From: Bacteroidota bacterium
Lineage (GTDB): Bacteria > Bacteroidota > Bacteroidia > B-17B0 > Aurantibacillaceae
Assembly: GCA_025360565.1 (NCBI GenBank)
Contig: JANYBY010000417.1
Location: forward strand, 1 to 10,907
Direction of reading: 5' to 3'
Length of the DNA stretch: 10,907 nt
The notes under the pieces were generated by a model. It worked only from the letters and a program-made list of their open reading frames with translations, did not search any database and was not told the DNA's origin. Of this stretch, positions 5,837 through 10,907 are shown piece by piece. Within the stretch, counting starts at the first letter, position 1. Every line of letters starts with the position of its first letter. Position numbers and translations under genes: made by a program.

Positions 5837-7308
5837 GTATTTTAATAGTAAGCTCCTTGTCCGTAAATTTAATATCTTTCGGTCAAGGCGCTTTTAATAA
5901 TTATTATCCTGCCGGAATAAATAATACCTCATACGCTAATCAGGTGCAGGTAAACAATCAGGATACAACCTATTTAATATATGCCCCCTGGAAAGATATT
6001 ACAGCAAATCAGGGTCTTAGGCTGCTGAAAATTGATAAGAGCGGAAATGTGCTTATTGATAATAAATTCATGTTCGGCAGTTTGATATTCGCCACATATT
6101 TAAACAATCGGCTTTCCATTAAAACAAGCAATTTTTCTTCATTGGCTATAGGTGATACATATTTTGGAAGTGATAGGGGATTAATTTTTTGTAAAATAAA
6201 TAATAAACTTGCTGATACAATTCATACAAAAAAATATTGTGATCACACTTATGCCTATAGTTTGGGAAACAGATTCTTAAAAAGAGGCAACCAGGTTTGG
6301 TATTTTGGTAATAAGTTTAATCCAAATGACAACAATTATGCAGACAGGCCAGTTATTTTTAAAGTCGACACCAATGGGAATTATATAGGTCAAACCGAAA
6401 TAACTTCCTTATTGAAACATAGCCCAACTGCGGTTTATTATGACACTTTATTAAAATACATTTATTTTGGTGGCTCCAATAATACTATCCCTCAAACTCC
6501 ACAAAGTTTTATAGCTTGTATTGATACAACAGGTAACGTAATTTGGAATCAACAAATTGGAAATTATCCTTTTAATAGTGTATTCAGTCAATTAGAAAAA
6601 GTAAATAATGAATTAATAATTTGCGGTTCCTATCGCGCAAATGGCGACCCAACTTATTCCAAATATAAGTTACAGCTTTTAAAACGGAATGCTATTAATG
6701 GAAATCCTGTTTGGCAAAAAGTTTATGGTGCAATAAACTATAATTCTCTTAGTTCCATTATAATAAATGGCGACGGAAGTATTGTTACAGCCGGAACTTA
6801 TAATGATGCAGTAATGGCTGCACAATCTGATGGTATTGTACTTAAGGTGGGCAGTAACGGAGATAGTTTATGGTCAAAAAGGTACGGCATATATGGTGTT
6901 AGTATTATAGAAATGTTTTATGACATTCAAAAAGCCCCGGACGGTGGTTACATTATGTGTGGCTCACCAGACTATTTGTCTTCCTGCGAAAGCTGGGTTG
7001 TAAAAACGGATAGTTTAGGTATAGCGCCTGGTTTGAATACAGGCATGGTTGAATTTACACATAATACGGAAGCTATTACAATGTACCCTAACCCTACTAG
7101 TAATATTTTGAATATTAGTAATGGTAGTGAGGAAAATGTAGACATTTATATTTATAATGTAAATGGCCAATTGTTATTGAAGGAAAGTTGCAAGGCTCGT
7201 AGCGAAAATGTTATAAATACCGATATTTTAATAAATGGAATATATTTTGTAAATTTAACTAACCTAAAAAGTATTAATAAAACAAATAAGCTTGTAATTG
7301 TTAGATAG
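5812..7308 (+). CDS. Secreted propeller-like protein with type IX secretion C-terminal sorting domain (paralog 1)
   Basis: The function is not recognised. The 498-residue product begins with a signal peptide: charged LDRYFK, hydrophobic ICILIVSSLSVNLISF, cleavage probably near GQG (about 25-27). The body has repeated strands of the type D/N-x-x-G-N-x-x-W-x-x-x-x-G, including GNVIWNQQIG, NPVWQKVYG and GDSLWSKRYG, interspersed with phrases such as ELIICGS, GSIVTAGT and GGYIMCGS. These suggest a beta-propeller-like extracellular fold. The segment from YPNPTSN (residue 425) to the end, with IYNVNGQLL and NGIYFVNL, is a type A Por/T9SS sorting domain, implying export across the outer membrane and surface attachment or release. 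The TTG at 5812 is chosen because the signal peptide follows at once and the second paralog starts with the same codons (MLDRYFKI). Its start overlaps the stop of the upstream relic. The coding DNA is more A+T-rich than neighbouring metabolic genes. Confidence 0.88.
   Translation: MLDRYFKICILIVSSLSVNLISFGQGAFNNYYPAGINNTSYANQVQVNNQDTTYLIYAPWKDITANQGLRLLKIDKSGNVLIDNKFMFGSLIFATYLNNRLSIKTSNFSSLAIGDTYFGSDRGLIFCKINNKLADTIHTKKYCDHTYAYSLGNRFLKRGNQVWYFGNKFNPNDNNYADRPVIFKVDTNGNYIGQTEITSLLKHSPTAVYYDTLLKYIYFGGSNNTIPQTPQSFIACIDTTGNVIWNQQIGNYPFNSVFSQLEKVNNELIICGSYRANGDPTYSKYKLQLLKRNAINGNPVWQKVYGAINYNSLSSIIINGDGSIVTAGTYNDAVMAAQSDGIVLKVGSNGDSLWSKRYGIYGVSIIEMFYDIQKAPDGGYIMCGSPDYLSSCESWVVKTDSLGIAPGLNTGMVEFTHNTEAITMYPNPTSNILNISNGSEENVDIYIYNVNGQLLLKESCKARSENVINTDILINGIYFVNLTNLKSINKTNKLVIVR
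6989..7029 (+). repeat. 41-base exact match shared with paralog 2 (copy 1)
   Basis: This tract is identical base for base with 8481-8521. It encodes SWVVKTDSLGIAP, just before the sorting domain of each paralog. Flanking sequence, including third codon positions, differs between the genes, so the patch stands out as recently homogenised or strongly conserved. Confidence 0.9.
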
Positions 7309-7322
7309 ATATTTTAAAATAT
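7214..7322 (+). repeat. 109-base perfect direct repeat, copy 2
   Basis: This copy is identical to 5728-5836. It covers the last 30 codons and stop of paralog 1 and the overlapping start of paralog 2. The repeat-to-repeat distance of 1486 bases equals one gene unit, as expected for a tandem duplication period. Confidence 0.98.
7298..7308 (+). promoter_or_regulatory. Start/stop overlap between the tandem paralogs
   Basis: The TTG start of paralog 2 lies 8 bases before the TAG stop (7306-7308) of paralog 1, in a different frame, giving an 11-base overlap. No Shine-Dalgarno site is visible nearby, so paralog 2 probably depends on ribosomes finishing paralog 1 (translational coupling). This is inference from geometry. 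Confidence 0.6.
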
Positions 7323-8782
7323 ACGGTTTAACATTAAGTGCTTTGCTTATTGGATTAATTTGCAATGGACAAAGTATTTTTAATAATTATTACACTTCGG
7401 GTTCTGTAAGTTGCTCTAATAAATTATTAAACATTAATAACTCAGATTTTTTAGTAACCAGTTATTTTAAAGATAGCGCAGTAGGGCAGCAGGGCCTCGA
7501 CTTAAAAAAAATTAATGCCACTGGGATAACGTTGGTAAGGAAAAGATACCTTTTTAGCAACAAAGATTTTGGATCTTATGGGAACAACAATATGCAATGT
7601 GATATTAGTAATGTTAATATGATTATTAGCGGGGGATCATATACGGGTACAATGTCAACAGTAATTTTTGCTTCGGTTAACAAAATAACTTTAGATACCA
7701 ACTGGGTTAGATATTATTATGATGGGATTTACAATTACAGGTTAAATAATACATTTAAACTTAAACCCAATAACATTTGGTTTATGGGTGGTCGAGGAAA
7801 TAATCTTGGGTATAACGAAAGACCAACCATCATTAAAATGGATACATTGGGTAATATTCTGTCAATAAAGGAGTTTACGACCTTAATTAATTACGGAGTA
7901 AAATGTGTTTACTATGATACTACAAATAAGTTAATTTACATTGGCTGTACTGATTACACTATACCTCAGGCACCACAAAGTCATGTTGTTTGTACAGATA
8001 CAACTGGGGTTATAATGTGGAACCAGCAAATTGGTGCTTATCCAAATTCTTTATATTTTTCTCACATAGAAAAGAAGAGTAATTATTTAGTTTTGTGTGG
8101 ATCAAAATGGGAGTATCTTTTTAACGGTAATAATCAATATCGGATGGCATTATTAAAATTGGATTGTAACAATAACGGAAGTACGATTTGGCAAAAAACG
8201 TATGCAAAAGAGAATATAGCAAATGGTTTTTATGGATTTGTTATAAATAATGACGGCAGTATTGTTGCAGGAGGTGATTATAAGTATCCGAATATTTGGA
8301 CAGGACCCTTCGATGATGGTGTGATATTTAAAGCAAATAGTAATGGTGATAGTTTATGGATGCATACCTTCAGCAATTTTGGTCAAGGGATTCAAGAGAT
8401 GTTTTATGATATTCAAAAAGCCACAGATGGGGGTTATATATTGTGTGGGGCTCCTTATTACGCACAAAACGGTCAAAGTCAAAGCTGGGTTGTAAAAACG
8501 GATAGTTTAGGTATAGCGCCTTGTATTACCGGTATAAATGAGTTAACCGTTAATAATGAAGGTATTCACATATATCCAAATCCTTCAAATGATAAAATAT
8601 ATATTGAACAAAGAAACGGAGATAAGATAAGCCTTACGAATACTTTAGGCCAAACTGTTTTTGTTTTAAACCATCCCGAGCCAAACCAAGAAATCGATCT
8701 TACCTTATTCACTGCTGGTATTTACTTTTTAAATGTGCAGACAGCTACGTATAAAAAGACGTTTAAGATTTTAAAAGAATAA
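7298..8782 (+). CDS. Secreted propeller-like protein with type IX secretion C-terminal sorting domain (paralog 2)
   Basis: This is a tandem paralog of the preceding gene, 494 residues, and the specific function is not recognised. The signal peptide starts MLDRYFKIYGL, runs through TLSALLIGLIC and probably ends near NGQS. The body repeats the strand patterns of paralog 1 in the same order: IFNNYY, TGVIMWNQQIGAY, TIWQKTYA, GDSLWMHTF, EMFYDIQKATDGGYILCG, SWVVKTDSLGIAP. The C-terminal segment from YPNPSND (residue 426), with LTNTLGQTVF and TAGIYFLNV, is also a type A T9SS sorting domain. However, its sequence is quite different from that of paralog 1, so the tail has diverged or been exchanged. 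The TTG start lies inside the 109-base repeat and overlaps the upstream stop. The gene converges on cyanophycin synthetase, with 43 bases between stop codons. Confidence 0.88.
   Translation: MLDRYFKIYGLTLSALLIGLICNGQSIFNNYYTSGSVSCSNKLLNINNSDFLVTSYFKDSAVGQQGLDLKKINATGITLVRKRYLFSNKDFGSYGNNNMQCDISNVNMIISGGSYTGTMSTVIFASVNKITLDTNWVRYYYDGIYNYRLNNTFKLKPNNIWFMGGRGNNLGYNERPTIIKMDTLGNILSIKEFTTLINYGVKCVYYDTTNKLIYIGCTDYTIPQAPQSHVVCTDTTGVIMWNQQIGAYPNSLYFSHIEKKSNYLVLCGSKWEYLFNGNNQYRMALLKLDCNNNGSTIWQKTYAKENIANGFYGFVINNDGSIVAGGDYKYPNIWTGPFDDGVIFKANSNGDSLWMHTFSNFGQGIQEMFYDIQKATDGGYILCGAPYYAQNGQSQSWVVKTDSLGIAPCITGINELTVNNEGIHIYPNPSNDKIYIEQRNGDKISLTNTLGQTVFVLNHPEPNQEIDLTLFTAGIYFLNVQTATYKKTFKILKE
8481..8521 (+). 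repeat. 41-base exact match shared with paralog 1 (copy 2)
   Basis: This is identical to 6989-7029 and ends shortly before the sorting domain. Immediately after it the two paralogs diverge strongly, making it a plausible crossover or gene-conversion boundary. Confidence 0.9.
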
Positions 8783-8825
8783 TTTTTCGGTAATTAATTG
8801 TTTTAGTTAATTCAGGTAGTAAAAA

Positions 8826-10907
8826 TTACTTTGGCTCCTTCTCCTTTTCCAAATAAGAATGCACCACTTCAATTGCGTTATCAATTACATCACTCAACGC
8901 GCAAATAAAAGTACCCGGTTTTGCTATGCTGAAGGCGTGTTTTAGCGCTTCGATCTCTTTTGGAATATATTCGTACGATTGTTTAGGGTTCACTTCATGA
9001 ATGCCTTCAACCAATAATCTTACAATATCATCCGCTTCTCTTCCGCGCAAAAATTTATCTTGCCTGATAATAATATGGTCAAACATTTGGGCCGAAATTC
9101 TCCCAAGGTCACGTATATCATCATCTCTTCTATCTCCCGTACCTGTAATAATTCCAATCTTTGCAGGTGAATCAACGGTAGCTAAAAATTCTTTTATTCC
9201 CCTGAAGCCATCGGCATTATGTGCAAAATCGATCATCACTTTATAATCTTTAAAATCGAAAATATTCATCCTTCCGGGTGTTTGTGAGGCCGATGGAATA
9301 AAGGTTTCAAGGCTCGTGGAAATATCCTGCGTTTTAAATCCGTAAGTATAACTTGCCAAAGTAGCGGCTAATACATTTTGTACCATGAACGAAACTTTAC
9401 CGCCAAACGTGAGCGGAATATTTGTAACCTTATTCACCCTGAATTTCCAATCTCCTTTTTTAATGGTAATGTATCCATTCTCATAAATGGCAGCTATTCC
9501 TCCTCCCTTACAATGCTCTTTTATTACAGGATTATTTTCATCCATGCTAAAATAAGCTACATGGCAGCTTGCGTTTTTTCCAATGCTAACACAATGTTTA
9601 TTATCCGCGTTAATAACAGCGTATCCGTCGCGCTTCACACTTTCAACCACCACGCCTTTTACCTTGGCCATTTCCTCCAGCGTATTTATATCCGACAATC
9701 CCATATGATCTTCCTGTATATTTGTAACTACGGCTACATCGCATTTTCCAAAACCTAAGCCGGCACGTAAAATGCCACCGCGGGCTGTTTCTAATACAGC
9801 GAATTCAACCGTTGGATCTTTTAAAATAAATTCGGCGCTCACCGGGCCTGTAGTATCTCCTTTGGTAAGCATTGAATTACCCACATAAATTCCATCTGAA
9901 GTTGTAAAGCCAACTTTAAATCCATTATCCTTTACAATATGCGCGATCAAACGTGTGGTAGTTGTTTTTCCGTTGGTTCCTGTAATTGCAATAATAGGAA
10001 TACGGCAGGATTTTCCGGCGGGATATAACATATCTATAACCGGAGCGGCTACATTGCGCGGTAAGCCCTGAGCCGGGGCCAAATGCATTCTAAATCCCGG
10101 GGCAGCGTTTACTTCAAGCACCACGCCTCCGGTAGTTTCTAATGGCTCGCTTAAATTAGAAGCCATAATATCAATGCCGCAAATATCCAATCCAATAATT
10201 CTTGAGATCCGTTCGCAAATAAAAATATTGTGCGGGTGTACAATATCGGTAACATCGGTAGAAGTGCCGCCGGTACTAAGATTGGCCGTGCCTTTTAAAT
10301 AACACAATTCGTCTTTTTTAAGAACCGTATCAACCGTGTAATTCTTTTTCGCTAATTGCTCAAGGGTTTCCCTATCAATGCTGATCTCTGTTAAAACATT
10401 TTCATGCCCGAAACCGCGACGGGGATCTTTATTTTCTTTTTCAATTAATTGTTGAATAGTAGATTTTCCGTCGCCAATCACATTTGCAGGTTCACGTAAA
10501 GCTGCGGCGGTGAAACGATTATTAATTACCAAAATTCTGAAATCGTACCCTGTAATAAATTTTTCGATTATTATTCGTCGCGAATATTTTTTAGCATGGT
10601 CAAACGCCGCTTTTGCTTCTTCCAATGTTTTTACATTTATTGAGGCGCCTTTGCCGTGATTACCATCCAAAGGTTTAAACACCAACGGAAATCCAATATC
10701 TTTGATCGCATATTCAAGATCAGCAGGATCAGAAATGCAGGTTCCTTTTGCAACAGGAATAGCCGCATCGATCAGCATGCGCTTGGTCTCATCTTTGTTA
10801 CTGGCCAGATCTACAGCAATGGAGCTGGTTCTGTCGGTCATGGTTGCACGAAAGCGCACCTGATTTTTTCCGTAACCTAATTGTACCAGTGATTCTGAAT
10901 TTAAACG
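8826..10907 (-). CDS. cphA: Cyanophycin synthetase, 5'-truncated by window edge
   Basis: CphA is a cytosolic ATP-dependent, ribosome-independent polymerase that builds multi-L-arginyl-poly-L-aspartate, a nitrogen, carbon and energy store. There are 693 residues visible. The frame is open to the right edge (upstream codons read LVQLGYGKNQVRFRATMTDRTS, a family-typical stretch), so the GTG at 10859 is internal. About 180 N-terminal residues should lie outside, given the usual length near 875. Counting from the first visible codon, the ATP-grasp domain, which adds Asp, has GNHGKG (about 82-87) and NAAPGFRMHL (from 267). The Mur-ligase-like domain, which adds Arg, has the P-loop ITGTNGKTTTT (Lys 314), ETARGGILR and NIQEDHMGL. 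The C-terminal Mur domain has PGRMNIF, DFAHNADGF (from 560) and GDRRDDDIRDLGR. An intact P-loop favours a CphA1-type rather than the reduced CphA2-type enzyme. No cyanophycinase gene is inside the window. Confidence 0.96.
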   Translation of the reverse strand, partial: RLNSESLVQLGYGKNQVRFRATMTDRTSSIAVDLASNKDETKRMLIDAAIPVAKGTCISDPADLEYAIKDIGFPLVFKPLDGNHGKGASINVKTLEEAKAAFDHAKKYSRRIIIEKFITGYDFRILVINNRFTAAALREPANVIGDGKSTIQQLIEKENKDPRRGFGHENVLTEISIDRETLEQLAKKNYTVDTVLKKDELCYLKGTANLSTGGTSTDVTDIVHPHNIFICERISRIIGLDICGIDIMASNLSEPLETTGGVVLEVNAAPGFRMHLAPAQGLPRNVAAPVIDMLYPAGKSCRIPIIAITGTNGKTTTTRLIAHIVKDNGFKVGFTTSDGIYVGNSMLTKGDTTGPVSAEFILKDPTVEFAVLETARGGILRAGLGFGKCDVAVVTNIQEDHMGLSDINTLEEMAKVKGVVVESVKRDGYAVINADNKHCVSIGKNASCHVAYFSMDENNPVIKEHCKGGGIAAIYENGYITIKKGDWKFRVNKVTNIPLTFGGKVSFMVQNVLAATLASYTYGFKTQDISTSLETFIPSASQTPGRMNIFDFKDYKVMIDFAHNADGFRGIKEFLATVDSPAKIGIITGTGDRRDDDIRDLGRISAQMFDHIIIRQDKFLRGREADDIVRLLVEGIHEVNPKQSYEYIPKEIEALKHAFSIAKPGTFICALSDVIDNAIEVVHSYLEKEKEPK

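Noticed and set aside
5812..8782. Tandem paralogs considered as a toxin/immunity or phage-defence pair
   Set aside because: Both have signal peptides and type IX sorting domains with the same architecture; no nuclease, toxin or immunity motif is visible.
8783..8825. Weak AATTAA/TTAATT dyad (8792-8812) between the convergent stops as a bidirectional terminator
   Set aside because: The stem is only six A-T pairs with no adjacent T run on the plus strand; too weak to call, though some termination must occur near here.
9378..9758. 126-codon plus-strand frame opposite cyanophycin synthetase
   Set aside because: It is a shadow of a strongly conserved gene on the other strand; its translation shows no family features. 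The same applies to plus-strand frames at 9001-9246, 10656-10880 and 1192-1386, and to minus-strand frames inside the plus-strand genes.
1..10907. Functional link between P5C dehydrogenase and cyanophycin synthetase as one nitrogen-recycling cluster
   Set aside because: They lie at opposite ends with unrelated opposite-strand genes between; shared arginine/proline metabolism alone does not support a unit.

Overview
The window looks like a chromosomal segment of a member of the Bacteroidota. Two proteins end in a type IX secretion (Por) C-terminal sorting domain, a system largely confined to that phylum. The DNA is A+T-rich, recognisable Shine-Dalgarno sites are absent, and several intergenic gaps hold short GC-richer palindromic repeats of a style common in these genomes. 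I cannot name a genus. No tRNA, rRNA, CRISPR array, transposase or phage gene is visible.

Layout. (1) On the minus strand, 1-1370 is the N-terminal part of delta-1-pyrroline-5-carboxylate dehydrogenase, running off the left edge. (2) A 400-base divergent intergenic region holds a GC-rich repeat-like element and two small hairpins. (3) An RND/MMPL-type membrane exporter follows on the plus strand (1772-4027); its start is unclear and its last codons lie in repeat DNA. (4) A mosaic of short repeats (about 3981-4235) separates it from (5) a BaiN/YhiN/HI0933-type FAD oxidoreductase (4254-5477). (6) A 334-base gap holds a long imperfect hairpin and the remains of a lost gene end. (7) Two tandem paralogous secreted proteins with WxxxxG-type propeller-like repeats and type IX sorting domains occupy 5812-7308 and 7298-8782. 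(8) On the minus strand, convergent with them, is most of cyanophycin synthetase (8826 to beyond the right edge).

The metabolic genes are mostly unrelated housekeeping or accessory functions. P5C dehydrogenase (proline/ornithine to glutamate) and cyanophycin synthetase (an Asp-Arg nitrogen store) both touch arginine/proline nitrogen, but they are about 7.5 kb apart on one strand with opposite-strand genes between them, so no operon links them.

The most unusual structure is around the tandem paralogs. A perfect 109-base direct repeat (5728-5836 and 7214-7322) spans the last 30 codons and stop of one paralog plus the TTG start and first codons of the next. The copy before the first gene is therefore the tail of an upstream family member that has been erased. 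This points to an array that once had more members and changed by recombination. I see no convincing evidence of a wholly new biological system.
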